Notes: generated by a model not told the origin, from the sequence alone. A stretch of DNA of 64,000 nt from 66-474 sp035606235 (GCA_035606235.1 DATNFU010000026.1:106404-170403), one strand, 5' to 3'; positions 9,600 through 18,796 are shown, numbered from the stretch's first letter. Program-made: numbers and translations.

Positions 9600-9980
9600 A
9601 TGTACGCACCATGGCAGCAGCAGACGATCGATCTCGGCAAGCAATTGGCCGAGCAGGCCTATCAGGCACAGTTGACCGCGTTGCGCGGCTTCACCGAAAT
9701 CCAGGGTCTGCACGCGAAGGCACTGGAAGCGCAGGTCAAGGCCAATCTTGCATTCGTCGCCGATTCAATGGCCGCGCGTGAAATCGATGAGGTCAGCACG
9801 TTGTGGCCGAAGGGTCTGGATTTCGCGCGCAACAGCGCCGAAGCCGCCTATGCCACCAACCAGCAGGCGCTGGGCATCGCGCAGAAGACCGCCGAGCAGC
9901 TCGGCGAACTGACCCGCGGCACCGTCAAGGCAGCCAACGACGCGGCAAGCAGCACCGCCAAGAAGACCGCCGCGCGCTGA
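9600..9980 (+). CDS. Phasin family protein
   Basis: A 126-residue protein that probably coats polyhydroxyalkanoate granules or acts in related stress roles. It is almost wholly alpha-helical and amphipathic, with no signal peptide. The phasin-2 type pattern is visible in QLAEQAYQAQLTALRGFTEI and FARNSAEAAYATNQQALGIA. The C-terminus is Ala/Lys-rich (AASSTAKKTAAR), as is common for phasins. A GAGGG ribosome-binding site precedes the ATG, and a strong intrinsic terminator follows at 10052. No PHA synthase gene is in the window, so the link to PHA is by family only. Confidence 0.82.
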   Translation: MYAPWQQQTIDLGKQLAEQAYQAQLTALRGFTEIQGLHAKALEAQVKANLAFVADSMAAREIDEVSTLWPKGLDFARNSAEAAYATNQQALGIAQKTAEQLGELTRGTVKAANDAASSTAKKTAAR

Positions 9981-10051
9981 GGCTTTTCCACGCGCGCACG
10001 CAGCATTCGCGCGCCGGCGAACTCCCCCTCCCTCCCGCCGCGCGATCCCCG

Positions 10052-10085
10052 ACCGGACGTCCTCCCCGACGTCCGGTTTTTTTTT
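10052..10085 (+). terminator. Rho-independent terminator after the phasin gene
   Basis: CCGGACGT and ACGTCCGG form a perfect 8-bp stem with an 8-nt loop, followed by nine Ts. It lies about 70 nt after the phasin stop codon and also separates it from the convergent pirin gene. Confidence 0.93.
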
Positions 10086-10158
10086 CGGGTTGTCCGTGCG
10101 TCGCACTCCTGAAGAACAGCACGCTTCGACGCGGCTTCGATATCGGCTGATTCCTTGC

Positions 10159-10992
10159 TCAAAACCTGCCCGCCTGGAAATCCTGCATCGCCTGCACGAT
10201 CTGCTCGGGGGTATTCATCACGAACGGACCGTATTTGGCGACCGGCTCGTTGAGCGGCTTGCCCGCGACCACCAGAACGCGCACGGGATGCCTGTCCGCC
10301 GACAGCAACAGCGAATCGCCCGAAGACAACACGCCCAGCTCCCTGTGCGCCAGCGCTTCACCGCCGGCCCGTGCGCCTTCACCCTCGAACACATAGGCGA
10401 ACGCGTTGTGGGTGGACGGCAATGGAATCTCCACGCGCGCACCCGGCTCGAGTGCCACATCCAGATACACCGGTTGCGTGGCCACCCCGCTGACCGGGCC
10501 GCGTACACCGAACATCTCACCGGCAACCACCCTCACGCGCACGCCCGGCGCGGGTTCCGCGTTCGGAATGTTTTCAGGCGCGATATCCTGGTAACGCGGC
10601 GCACTCATCTTGTCGGCCGCGGGAAGATTCACCCACAACTGGAAACCGCGCATCAGCCCGTGATCCTGCTCGGGCATTTCCGAATGCACGATGCCGCGTC
10701 CGGCCGTCATCCATTGCACGCTGCCGGGTTCCAGCAACCCGGAATTGCCCTGGTTGTCGCGATGGCGCATGCGCCCATCGAGCATGTAGGTGACGGTCTC
10801 GAAGCCACGATGCGGATGGTTGGGGAATCCGGCGATGTAATCGTTCGCGGCATCGGACCCGAATTCGTCCAGCAACAGGAACGGATCCAGCATTTCCAGC
10901 GCGCGCTGGCCGATCACGCGGGTCAGCTTGACGCCGGCGCCGTCGTTGGTCGGGATGCCGCGCGCGCGGCGGGTGATGGTGCGGGAAGTCAT
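10159..10992 (-). CDS. Pirin family protein
   Basis: A bicupin of 277 residues. The metal ligands of pirins are all visible: His59 and His61 in NHPHRGFE, and His103 with Glu105 in GIVHSEMP. Bacterial pirins such as YhhW have quercetinase activity; whether this one does is not known. The Pirin_C domain occupies about 175-275. The start has a GGAGA ribosome-binding site 5 nt before the ATG. It is convergent with the phasin gene and appears monocistronic. Confidence 0.92.
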   Translation of the reverse strand: MTSRTITRRARGIPTNDGAGVKLTRVIGQRALEMLDPFLLLDEFGSDAANDYIAGFPNHPHRGFETVTYMLDGRMRHRDNQGNSGLLEPGSVQWMTAGRGIVHSEMPEQDHGLMRGFQLWVNLPAADKMSAPRYQDIAPENIPNAEPAPGVRVRVVAGEMFGVRGPVSGVATQPVYLDVALEPGARVEIPLPSTHNAFAYVFEGEGARAGGEALAHRELGVLSSGDSLLLSADRHPVRVLVVAGKPLNEPVAKYGPFVMNTPEQIVQAMQDFQAGRF

Positions 10993-11158
10993 GGGGGTCT
11001 CCGGAAGCTCTTCAGGCGTGCAAGATGTACCCGTACGGGCGAAAAGCCAATGCGCGCCCTGGGAACGCAGCGTTCATGCCGGAGCGCACGGCAAATTTCG
11101 TCAATCCGGGCCGCGCAGCGCGGAACCACGGAGCTCTTGGTCATGGATGACGCGCTGG

Positions 11159-11180
11159 TCGCGCGCAGGCGCATTCCTAC
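11159..11180 (-). repeat. GTAGGAGC-family palindromic repeat (degenerate)
   Basis: On the minus strand this reads GTAGGAATGCGCCTGCGCGC and continues GA, two mismatches from the best copy at 18793. It lies in the 298-bp gap between the pirin and UPF0149 genes. A degenerate CACGGAGCTC...CATGG segment precedes it (about 11127-11146), as in the composite copies elsewhere. The rest of the gap shows no gene. Confidence 0.7.
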
Positions 11181-11290
11181 GGGCAGATTCCGGTTCCGTT
11201 CGCGATGGAGCCGCGAACCACCCCGAAATGACGTCGGGAGGATGCGGGGGACGTCCGACCCACCCGGCTCCGAGTCCCTCTTCTCGGCCC

Positions 11291-11971
11291 TCAGTGCACC
11301 CATCTTCCGCCGCGGCGCGCCGGCAGACGCGGAAACACGCTGGATGACGCGCCGCCGCCGGCGGTGCGTTCGCGCTCGGACGGCGGGTGCACGCGCCAGT
11401 AGTGCGCCAGCGCGGTCACGGCCTGCGGAATTTGCGCAAGACACGCTTCGTATTCCTGATCCTCCAGTTTTTCGATCGGCACGTCGGCGGAAAGGATCCC
11501 GTCATCCACCGCCAGCGCCATGATCGGCCCGAGCAACTCCATGAGATCGGTGTCTTCGGCCAGCCGCGTTTCCCACATCGCCGCGCGCAGATCGATGCCG
11601 CGCGAAAAGCCTTCGCACCAGCCCGCGGCGGACAGATCGCCCGGTTGATCGTTCGCGTCAGCCAATTCGCCCAGCACCGGTTCGTAATTGTCGCTCTCAA
11701 GTTCGGTCGGGATTGAATCGTTGAGCTTGGCCAGCAACGCGAGAATGCTGCGGCCCTGATCGGGATCCTCGAACGGCGCCTGCAAGACCTCGGGCAACCA
11801 TTCCTCCGGCAGCGCGGGTTCCGGCCCGACGGCCAGCGCGGTCAGCAAGCCATGCACGCCATCCAGCAACAAGCCCTCGTCGCTTTGCGCGGCGTGCGCA
11901 CGCAAAAAATGATCGAGTTGTTCCAACTCGCTGTCGGCCAGGCTGACCTGCGGTTCGCTGGCTGCGCTCAT
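11291..11971 (-). CDS. UPF0149 (YgfB/YecA) family protein
   Basis: A 226-residue cytoplasmic protein of unknown biochemical role. The YgfB-type fold is indicated by EGLLLDGVHGLLTALAVGP (about 32-50), the LPEEWLPEVL segment, and CEGFSRGIDLR further on. The final 30 residues (PSERERTAGGGASSSVF onward) are a low-complexity extension beyond the usual domain. The start at 11971 has a GGGAGA ribosome-binding site; a longer frame to 12043 lacks one. It sits 96 bp downstream of the exonuclease III gene on the same strand. Confidence 0.85.
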   Translation of the reverse strand: MSAASEPQVSLADSELEQLDHFLRAHAAQSDEGLLLDGVHGLLTALAVGPEPALPEEWLPEVLQAPFEDPDQGRSILALLAKLNDSIPTELESDNYEPVLGELADANDQPGDLSAAGWCEGFSRGIDLRAAMWETRLAEDTDLMELLGPIMALAVDDGILSADVPIEKLEDQEYEACLAQIPQAVTALAHYWRVHPPSERERTAGGGASSSVFPRLPARRGGRWVH

Positions 11972-12067
11972 GGAGCGGAATCTCCCATTGAAAACTGGAT
12001 CCAGATTATTTGACACCGATGAACGCGACTCAACGCACTCCATCCATATGGCAAAGCTGATCGACTT

Positions 12068-12862
12068 CTATCCGTGTTGATCCGTACCGTCAATTTCAAT
12101 CATCACCGGAACATGATCCGACGGCCGCTCCCACGTGCGGGGGATGCGGTCGATGGTGGCCGATTTCAATTTTGCGTTCAGCGCCGCGCTGACCAGAACC
12201 AGGTCGATGCGCAGGCCCAGGTTGCGGCGAAACGCGCCTTGGCGGTAATCCCACCAGCTGTAGTGTCCGGCCTCCGCGTTAAGTGCGCGGAAGGAATCGG
12301 TGAAACCGAGCCCGAGGATGCCGCGCAAGGCGTCGCGTTCGGGGGTCGAACACAGCACCTGTTCACGCCAGGCTTCCGGATCATGCACGTCGCGATCCTC
12401 CGGCGCGATGTTGAAATCGCCGAGCACCACGGTCCGCGGGTACTGCGCAAGTTGCTCGCGTAGAAATCCGGTGACGTGCGTCAACCAGCGCAACTTGTGC
12501 GCGTACTTGTCGCTGTCGACGGCCTGTCCGTTGACCACATACAAGTCGATGATGCGCACCGCGCGCTCGCCCTCGCCGATGCTGGCAGCGAGGATGCGCC
12601 GCGCCGGATCCTCCAGCCCCGCCACGTCGGTGACGATCTCGCGCAGCGGTTCGCGGCTCAGGATCGCCACGCCGTTGTAGGTTTTCTGCCCGGCGAAGGC
12701 GCATTGAAACCCAAGCTCCGCGAACGCTTCGCGCGGAAACTTCTCGTCGGCGAGCTTGGTTTCCTGCAGCGCCAGCACATCCGGTTGCGCCTCCGCGCAC
12801 CAACGCTGCACATGCGGCAGGCGCACGTTGAGGGAATTGACGTTCCAGGAAGCGATTTTCAC
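12068..12862 (-). CDS. xthA: Exodeoxyribonuclease III
   Basis: A Mg-dependent AP endonuclease and 3'-5' exonuclease of base-excision repair, 264 residues. The catalytic Glu34 is in LQETKL, the DxN pair is in VVLGDFNIAPEDRD, and the C-terminal SDHVPVMIEI holds the catalytic Asp-His. The start is a GTG. A TACAAT hexamer ends 6 nt upstream and no Shine-Dalgarno sequence is present, so the transcript may be leaderless. It is followed by the UPF0149 gene. Confidence 0.94.
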   Translation of the reverse strand: MKIASWNVNSLNVRLPHVQRWCAEAQPDVLALQETKLADEKFPREAFAELGFQCAFAGQKTYNGVAILSREPLREIVTDVAGLEDPARRILAASIGEGERAVRIIDLYVVNGQAVDSDKYAHKLRWLTHVTGFLREQLAQYPRTVVLGDFNIAPEDRDVHDPEAWREQVLCSTPERDALRGILGLGFTDSFRALNAEAGHYSWWDYRQGAFRRNLGLRIDLVLVSAALNAKLKSATIDRIPRTWERPSDHVPVMIEIDGTDQHG

Positions 12863-12868
12863 GGCCGC

Positions 12869-12874
12869 ATTGTA
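12869..12874 (-). promoter_or_regulatory. -10-like box immediately upstream of xthA
   Basis: TACAAT on the minus strand ends 6 nt before the GTG start, so transcription from it would begin at or next to the start codon. The -35 region is weak. Confidence 0.55.
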
Positions 12875-12931
12875 GCGTGCGTTTCGCGCGCACCCGATGG
12901 CCGGAAATCACCAGCATGCGCCTCGCGTACG

Positions 12932-14989
12932 CTACCGGAGTCCGTAGCTTTTCAACAGCGCCTCCGGCCGTGGCGCGCGCCCGCGAAAAGCGATGAAGGA
13001 TTGCAGCGCCGGCCGCGTCGCGCCCACACCCAGTACTTCTTCACGGAAGCGCGCACCCAGTTCGCGATCGATGGCACTGCGGCCGCCATCGGCGCGCTCC
13101 TCGAACGCGCCGAACGCATCCGCCGACAACAATTCGGCCCACAGGTAGCTGTAATAGCCGGCCGCGTAACCGCCCGAGAAAACATGCGTGAACGCATGCG
13201 GAAAGCGTTGCCACGCCGGCGGATGCAGCACCGACACCTCATTGCGCACGCCCTCCAGCACTTCCATCACGCGCGCGCCGCGCTGCGGATCGAAATCGCG
13301 ATGCAGCAGGAAATCAAACAGCGCAAATTCCAGTTGCCGCACCAGGAACAGCCCGGCATGGAAATGTCGCGCCGCCAGCATCCGCTCGAACAGCGCCGCC
13401 GGCAGCGGTTCATCATTGCGGTAATGCCGAGCGAAACCATCCAGCGCTTCGCGGTTCCAGCCGAAGTTTTCCATGAACTGGCTGGGCAGCTCCACCGCGT
13501 CCCATTCCACACCGTCGATGCCGCCAACCGAGGGAATGTCCACTTCGGTCAGCATGTGGTGCAGGCCGTGGCCGAATTCATGGAACAAGGTCAGCACATC
13601 GTCATGGGTCAGCAGCGCGGGCGCCTCCGGCGTGGGCGGCGCGAAGTTGCAGGTCAGAAACGCGATCGGCAGCGCCAGCGACACGCCGTCGCGAAAACGC
13701 GAGCGGCACACATCCATCCACGCGCCACCGCGCTTGCCGGTGCGCGCGTACAAATCCAGATAACAGCCGGCGATGGTCCTGCCCTGCGCATCGCGCACAT
13801 CGAAATAGCGCACGTCCGGGTGCCATACATCCACGCCTTCACGTGCGTGCAAGTGGATGTCGTAAAGTTTTTCGGCCAGACCGAAAAGGCCGCCGATCAC
13901 CGCCGGCGCGGGGAAGTACGGCTTCAGTTCTTCCTCGTCGAGTCGATAGCGCGCGCGGCGCAATTTTTCGGCCGCGTAGCCGACGTCCCACGCTTCCAGA
14001 TTCTCGATGTGCAAGGTGTCGCGCGCGTAGGCGCGCAATTCGTCCAACTCGCGTTGCGCCACCGGCTTGGCGCGCCGCACCAGGTCATGCAGGAAATCCA
14101 GCACCGTTTGCGGCGACGTCGCCATCTTGGTTGCCAGCGATTCCTCCGCTGCGTTCTCGAATCCGAGCAGACGCGCGGCCTCGTGACGCAACGCCACGAT
14201 CTTTTCGATACGCACGCTGTTGTCGAACTTGCCCGCGCCCGGGCCCTGGTCCGAGGCGCGAGTCTGGTAGGCCCAGTACACGCGCTCGCGCAGCTCGCGA
14301 TTGTCGGCATAGGTAAGCACCGCCTGCACGCTGGGCTGTTTCAGCGTGACCAGGAACCCTTCCAGCTCGTGCTCACGCGCATATTCACGCAGTACCGCGC
14401 GACCGGATTCGGGAATGCCGGCAAGATCGCGCTCGTCGGTGATGTGCTCGTGCCAGGCATCACTGGCATCCAGCACCGCATTGGCGAAATCGGTCGAGAG
14501 CTGCGAAAGCTCGTTGGCGATTTCGCGAAAGCGCGTGCGCGCGGGTTCTTCCAGCGCCACCCCGCTCAAGCGAAAATCGCGCAACGCGTGCTCGACCGCG
14601 GCGCGCTGCGCAGGCGTCGCGTCATTGAAATCGGGCGCTTCGGAAATCCGCCGCACCGCTTCATACAGCGCGCGGTTCTGGCCGAGTTCGCTGGAGAATT
14701 CGGTGATTTTTTCCAGCGCCTGTGAATAAGCCTCGCGCAAAGCCGGCGTGTCGGCCACGGCGTGCAGGTGCGAGACCGGCGCCCACGCGCGCGCCAATCG
14801 CTGCTCCAGGCGCTCCTGCTCCAGCATCACGCGGTCGAAATCGCCCGAATCGCCGCAAGCGGTCAGCGCGTCGACGCGGGCCCGGTAGTCGGCAAGCATC
14901 GTCTCGACCGCCGGCAACACCTGTTCGGGGCGAATGGACGAGAACGGCGGCAGCGGCGTGTCGGCGAGCAGCGGGTTGGCGTCGTGCAT
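12932..14989 (-). CDS. prlC: Oligopeptidase A (M3 family zinc metallopeptidase)
   Basis: Degrades oligopeptides, including released signal peptides, in the cytoplasm. It is 685 residues, the usual length. The zinc motif HEFGH is at 470-474 (TLFHEFGHGLHHML), and the third ligand region follows in GIDGVEWDAVELPSQFMEN. The ATG at 14989 is chosen because GGAGGC lies 5 nt upstream; an in-frame extension to 15040 lacks support. It is divergent from the patatin gene. The symbol follows E. coli naming (prlC/opdA). Confidence 0.93.
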   Translation of the reverse strand: MHDANPLLADTPLPPFSSIRPEQVLPAVETMLADYRARVDALTACGDSGDFDRVMLEQERLEQRLARAWAPVSHLHAVADTPALREAYSQALEKITEFSSELGQNRALYEAVRRISEAPDFNDATPAQRAAVEHALRDFRLSGVALEEPARTRFREIANELSQLSTDFANAVLDASDAWHEHITDERDLAGIPESGRAVLREYAREHELEGFLVTLKQPSVQAVLTYADNRELRERVYWAYQTRASDQGPGAGKFDNSVRIEKIVALRHEAARLLGFENAAEESLATKMATSPQTVLDFLHDLVRRAKPVAQRELDELRAYARDTLHIENLEAWDVGYAAEKLRRARYRLDEEELKPYFPAPAVIGGLFGLAEKLYDIHLHAREGVDVWHPDVRYFDVRDAQGRTIAGCYLDLYARTGKRGGAWMDVCRSRFRDGVSLALPIAFLTCNFAPPTPEAPALLTHDDVLTLFHEFGHGLHHMLTEVDIPSVGGIDGVEWDAVELPSQFMENFGWNREALDGFARHYRNDEPLPAALFERMLAARHFHAGLFLVRQLEFALFDFLLHRDFDPQRGARVMEVLEGVRNEVSVLHPPAWQRFPHAFTHVFSGGYAAGYYSYLWAELLSADAFGAFEERADGGRSAIDRELGARFREEVLGVGATRPALQSFIAFRGRAPRPEALLKSYGLR

Positions 14990-15062
14990 GAAAGCCTCCG
15001 GATGACCTCCCAGCGTGGCGTTGCGCGATACGGAAATCAAGCGCCGCGCCCGCGCGCTCGGC

Positions 15063-15068
15063 TACGAT
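15063..15068 (+). promoter_or_regulatory. -10-like box immediately upstream of the patatin gene
   Basis: TACGAT ends 8 nt before the ATG at 15077, and no Shine-Dalgarno sequence lies between, consistent with a leaderless or near-leaderless message. Confidence 0.45.
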
Positions 15069-15076
15069 GCGCCGGC

Positions 15077-16828
15077 ATGAACAGCATTGACGCCGACGAA
15101 CTGCGCGCCTTGCTCAAGCGCAGCGAAATCTTCCAGCATCTGCGCGGGCGCGAACTGGATGCGCTGGCGCGCGAGATGGCGTGGTTTTCGCTGCCGGGCG
15201 GCGCGCCATTGTTCGAGGCCGGTGATGTCTCCGACGCGCTCTACGTGGTGAAGGCCGGCAGCATGGGCGCTTTCGGCGTGCCGCGCTCCGGCGGCGTGGC
15301 GCGTCTGCTCGGGGTCATCCCGCGCGGCAGTACGCTCGGCGAACTGGGCCTGATCACCGGCCAGCCACGCGAAACCAGCGTGCGTGCGCTGCGCGATTCG
15401 GAGCTGCTGCGGCTTTCGCGCGCGGGTTTCGACGCGCTGGTACGCGCCCATCCGGAAGCGATGCTGGGAGCCGCGCGCAGCGCGGTGATCGGTCTGACCG
15501 AACGCGTGCAGCAACGCGGCAAGGGCGAGCCGGTGAGCGCACCGCATACGTTCGCGTTGCTGCCTTTCGACGACAAAGTGGACCTGCACGGCTTTGCCGA
15601 GCGCCTGCGCAAGCAGATGCTGATCCGTGGCGACTGCCTGGTGATCGGCGCAGCGCTTGGCGCCGGGCGCAGCACCGACTGGTTTGCGCAGCGCGAAAGC
15701 GAAGTGCGCTTCGTGCTGTATATGGCCGATGGCGACGAGGGTTGGCGCCAGCTATGCCAGCGTCAGGCCGACGCGTTGCTGCTGGTGGTGGATGCCGCGT
15801 GCAAGCCCGCCGCATGGCCGGATGACGAGGCGATCGGCGCGCCAAACATGAGTGCACGGCCCCGGCACCTGGTGCTGTTGCAGCCGCATCCTCGTTTCAT
15901 CTATGGCGCGGCACGCGCCTGGCGGACCGCGTTGCGCGATGGCGAGCTGCGTCACCACCACGTCCGCCACCGCGAAGATGTCGCGCGCATCGCGCGACTG
16001 CTGAGCGGCGATGGCACCGGGCTGGTGCTGTCCGGCGGCGGCGCGCGCGGCTTCGCGCAAATCGGCGTGATCCGCGCACTGCGTGAGGCCGGTATCGTGG
16101 TGGACAGCGTGATCGGCACCAGCATCGGCGCGATCATCGGCGCGGGCGTCGCCTATGAATGGGATGACCTGAAAATGCACGAGGCCTATCGGCGTGCACT
16201 GGTGGACGGCAAACCGCTTTCCGACTGGACACTGCCGCTGGTGGCGCTGACCCGCGGCGCGCGCACCACGATGCTGCTGCGCGAGGCATTTGGCGAAATC
16301 GACATCGAGGATCTGCCGATCGATTTTGCCTGCCTCTCCGCCGATCTGACCAGGGGCGCGGCGGCGGTGCATCGCTCTGGCCTGCTCTGGCGCTGGCTGC
16401 GCGCGTCCGGCGCGGTGCCCGGCATTCTGCCGCCGCTGCTGCACCAGGGTCATGTCTACGTGGATGGCGCCGTGGTCAACAACCTGCCCACCGATGTGCT
16501 GAGCGACGAAGGTTTGCGCCGCATCATCGCTGTGGACATCAGCGCCGACGATATGCTGACGGCCCATGTCGAGGAAGCGGCATCGCCGCATTGGCCGACG
16601 CTGTGGGCGCAGCGCAGGTCCGGTGGGCGCCCGAATGCCTTCGCGATCCTGGTACGCGCGGGCATGCTCAATTCCGAAGCCGGCAGCGCGCGCCGGCGCG
16701 AACTCGCCAGCCTGCTGCTGCGCCCGCACCTGGAAGCGGTCGGCTTGCTGGACTGGCACGAGTTCGAGCGCGCAATCGAGGCAGGTTACGGTTACACCCT
16801 GCGCGCGCTGGAAGAGAATATTTTCTAG
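15077..16828 (+). CDS. Cyclic-nucleotide-binding patatin-like phospholipase (NTE/RssA-like)
   Basis: A 583-residue protein joining an N-terminal cNMP-binding domain (about 10-130, with PRGSTLGELGLITGQPRETSVRA over the binding loop) to a C-terminal patatin domain. The patatin part has the oxyanion SGGGARG (about 318-324), the nucleophile Ser349 in GTSIGA and the catalytic Asp463 in VDGAVVNN. The layout is that of bacterial neuropathy-target-esterase homologues, which hydrolyse phospholipids or lysophospholipids. The segment between the domains (about 150-310) is not recognised. Its stop codon and that of the convergent aldehyde dehydrogenase share the palindrome CTAG. No adenylate cyclase is nearby. 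Confidence 0.9.
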   Translation: MNSIDADELRALLKRSEIFQHLRGRELDALAREMAWFSLPGGAPLFEAGDVSDALYVVKAGSMGAFGVPRSGGVARLLGVIPRGSTLGELGLITGQPRETSVRALRDSELLRLSRAGFDALVRAHPEAMLGAARSAVIGLTERVQQRGKGEPVSAPHTFALLPFDDKVDLHGFAERLRKQMLIRGDCLVIGAALGAGRSTDWFAQRESEVRFVLYMADGDEGWRQLCQRQADALLLVVDAACKPAAWPDDEAIGAPNMSARPRHLVLLQPHPRFIYGAARAWRTALRDGELRHHHVRHREDVARIARLLSGDGTGLVLSGGGARGFAQIGVIRALREAGIVVDSVIGTSIGAIIGAGVAYEWDDLKMHEAYRRALVDGKPLSDWTLPLVALTRGARTTMLLREAFGEIDIEDLPIDFACLSADLTRGAAAVHRSGLLWRWLRASGAVPGILPPLLHQGHVYVDGAVVNNLPTDVLSDEGLRRIIAVDISADDMLTAHVEEAASPHWPTLWAQRRSGGRPNAFAILVRAGMLNSEAGSARRRELASLLLRPHLEAVGLLDWHEFERAIEAGYGYTLRALEENIF

Positions 16829-18237
16829 CGCGTCAGGAATTTCACCAGAGCATTCGCCAACCCGCGGTAGGGTGGGCGCAGCAATGCGAAGCTGGACACC
16901 CGCGCCTGCCGGAACACCGGCATGCGATGCGAGAAGGTGAGAAAGCCGGCGTGGCCGTGATACGCGCCCATGCCGGACGCGCCCACGCCGCCGAATGGCA
17001 GCCGCGACTGCACGAAATGCAGCACGGCGTCGTTGACGCACACGCCGCCGGCGATGCAGCTTTCCAGCACGTGCCGGGTGCGTAGGCGATCGTGATCGAA
17101 GTGATACAGCGCCAGCGGCCGCGGGCGCGCATTGACGTATTCGATCGCCTGCTCGATGTGACGGTAGGTGACGACCGGCAGGATCGGCCCGAAGATTTCC
17201 TCGCGCATCACCCGCAAGCCGTCGTTTGCGTCAAGCACCAGTGTGGGGGCGAGGATGCGCGCGTCCGCAGCACTGGCGTTCTCATCCGGCAGCGTGATCA
17301 CGGTGGCACCCGCCGCGCGCGCGTCGTCCAGGTAACCACGCAACCGCTGGTAATGCGCGCCATTGACGATGCTGGCATAGTCGGGTGATTCGCGCAGCGC
17401 CGGATAATGTCGTGCGACGTAGTCGCGCAGATATTTTATGAATGCAGCGCGCGCGGATTCGTGCAGCAGCACGTAATCCGGCGCAATGCAGGTTTGTCCG
17501 GCATTGAGCAGCTTGCCCGCGGCGATGCGCTCGGCCGCCAGCCGCAACGGATAATCCGGCGCGACAATCGCCGGTGACTTGCCGCCCAGCTCCAGCGTCA
17601 CCGGCGTCAGGTTGGGCGCGGCCGCGGCCATCACCTTGGCACCGGTCGCGGTCGAGCCAGTGAAGAACAGGTGGTCGAACGGCAGCGCGGCGAACGCGGC
17701 GGCAACACCCGCGTCGCCTTGCACCACGGCCACGCGCTCGCGCGGAAACACTTCCGCGATCAACTCGTGCAGCAACGCGGAAGTGCGCGGTACAAGTTCG
17801 GAGGGTTTCAGCATCACGTGATTGCCCGCGGCCAGCGCATCCACCAGCGGGATCAGCGCGAGGTTCACCGGATAGTTCCACGGCGCGAGGATGCCGACCA
17901 CGCCCAGCGGCTTGAAACGGATTTCGCAACGCGCAGGCAGGAACAGCCAGTTGGTGCGCACACGCTGCGGCCGCATCCAGCGCTTCAAATGGCGGCGCGC
18001 ATGATCAATGGCGTGCAGCACGGTCATGCCATCGCTGATCAGGGTCTCATGGCAGGGGCGGCGGCCGAAATCTTCGCTCACTGCGCGCGCGAATTCGCCC
18101 AGCCTCGCCTTGAATGCCGCGCGCAGCCGCGCCAGATCGTCCATGCGCTGTGTATGATCGGGTGCATGCGCGCGCCAGGCATCGCGCTGGAATTGCAGCA
18201 ATACGGCAAGATCGGAGTTATCGGGGCGGTCATCCAT
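16825..18237 (-). CDS. Aldehyde dehydrogenase (coniferyl aldehyde dehydrogenase-like)
   Basis: An NAD(P)-dependent aldehyde dehydrogenase of 470 residues. The catalytic Cys250 is in LNAGQTCIAPDY, the general-base Glu in LELGGKSPAIV (about 214-224), and the cofactor segment is FTGSTATGAKVM. The C-terminal half contains SRLPFGGVGASGMGAYHG, typical of the coniferyl-aldehyde and fatty-aldehyde dehydrogenase group that lacks strong substrate selectivity. Its start is only 22 bp from that of the divergent gamma-carbonic anhydrase gene, so their promoters must overlap. No lignin-related genes are nearby, so the natural substrate is open. Confidence 0.9.
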   Translation of the reverse strand: MDDRPDNSDLAVLLQFQRDAWRAHAPDHTQRMDDLARLRAAFKARLGEFARAVSEDFGRRPCHETLISDGMTVLHAIDHARRHLKRWMRPQRVRTNWLFLPARCEIRFKPLGVVGILAPWNYPVNLALIPLVDALAAGNHVMLKPSELVPRTSALLHELIAEVFPRERVAVVQGDAGVAAAFAALPFDHLFFTGSTATGAKVMAAAAPNLTPVTLELGGKSPAIVAPDYPLRLAAERIAAGKLLNAGQTCIAPDYVLLHESARAAFIKYLRDYVARHYPALRESPDYASIVNGAHYQRLRGYLDDARAAGATVITLPDENASAADARILAPTLVLDANDGLRVMREEIFGPILPVVTYRHIEQAIEYVNARPRPLALYHFDHDRLRTRHVLESCIAGGVCVNDAVLHFVQSRLPFGGVGASGMGAYHGHAGFLTFSHRMPVFRQARVSSFALLRPPYRGLANALVKFLTR

Positions 18238-18247
18238 CGAGCTAGCC

Positions 18248-18253
18248 TACAAT
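18248..18253 (+). promoter_or_regulatory. -10-like box immediately upstream of the gamma-carbonic anhydrase gene
   Basis: TACAAT ends 6 nt before the ATG at 18260, with no Shine-Dalgarno sequence. It lies inside the 22-bp gap between two divergent start codons, so the -35 region falls within the aldehyde dehydrogenase coding region. Confidence 0.55.
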
Positions 18254-18259
18254 CTCGCC

Positions 18260-18796
18260 ATGTCCAATATCCGTCCTTACCAGAACATCTACCCGAGGCT
18301 CGGCGCGCGCGTGTATGTGGATCCGGCCGCCAGCCTCATCGGCGACGTGGAACTTAGCGATGATGTTTCGTTGTGGCCCGGCGCGGTGGCACGCGGCGAT
18401 GTGGAGCGCATCCGCATCGGCGCGCGCACCAACGTGCAGGACGGCGCGGTGCTGCACGTCACCCATGACGGCCCGTACTCGCCCGGCGGCTTTCCCTGCA
18501 TCATCGGCGCGGACGTCACCATCGGCCACGCCGCGGTGGTGCACGCCTGTACCATCGAGGATGCGTGTCTCATCGGCATGCATGCGACCGTGCTGGATGG
18601 CGCGACCGTGCGCAGGCACGCGATGGTCGGCGCGGGCGCGCTGATTGCGCCCGGCAAGATCGTGGGCGAAGGCGAGCTGTGGCTGGGCAATCCGGCGCGC
18701 TGCGTTCGCAAGTTGTCGGATCGCGAGATCGAGCAATTGCATTATTCCGCCGCGCATTACGTGCGGTTGAAGGATCGGTATCTCACCGCTTTGTAG
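18260..18796 (+). CDS. Gamma-carbonic anhydrase family protein (YrdA-like)
   Basis: A 178-residue left-handed beta-helix protein built of hexapeptide repeats. The metal-site region GHAAVVHACTIEDACLIGMHA (about 95-115) keeps the spaced histidines of gamma-carbonic anhydrases, though many bacterial YrdA proteins have no proven activity. The protein ends TAL followed by TAG, and that stop is supplied by the GTAG that opens a palindromic repeat at 18793. No Shine-Dalgarno sequence precedes the ATG. Confidence 0.9.
   Translation: MSNIRPYQNIYPRLGARVYVDPAASLIGDVELSDDVSLWPGAVARGDVERIRIGARTNVQDGAVLHVTHDGPYSPGGFPCIIGADVTIGHAAVVHACTIEDACLIGMHATVLDGATVRRHAMVGAGALIAPGKIVGEGELWLGNPARCVRKLSDREIEQLHYSAAHYVRLKDRYLTAL

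Noticed and set aside
12476..14725. A 749-codon open frame antisense to oligopeptidase A
   Set aside because: It is the mirror frame of a highly GC-rich gene, has no family-like sequence, and the opposite strand encodes an intact peptidase with HEFGH.
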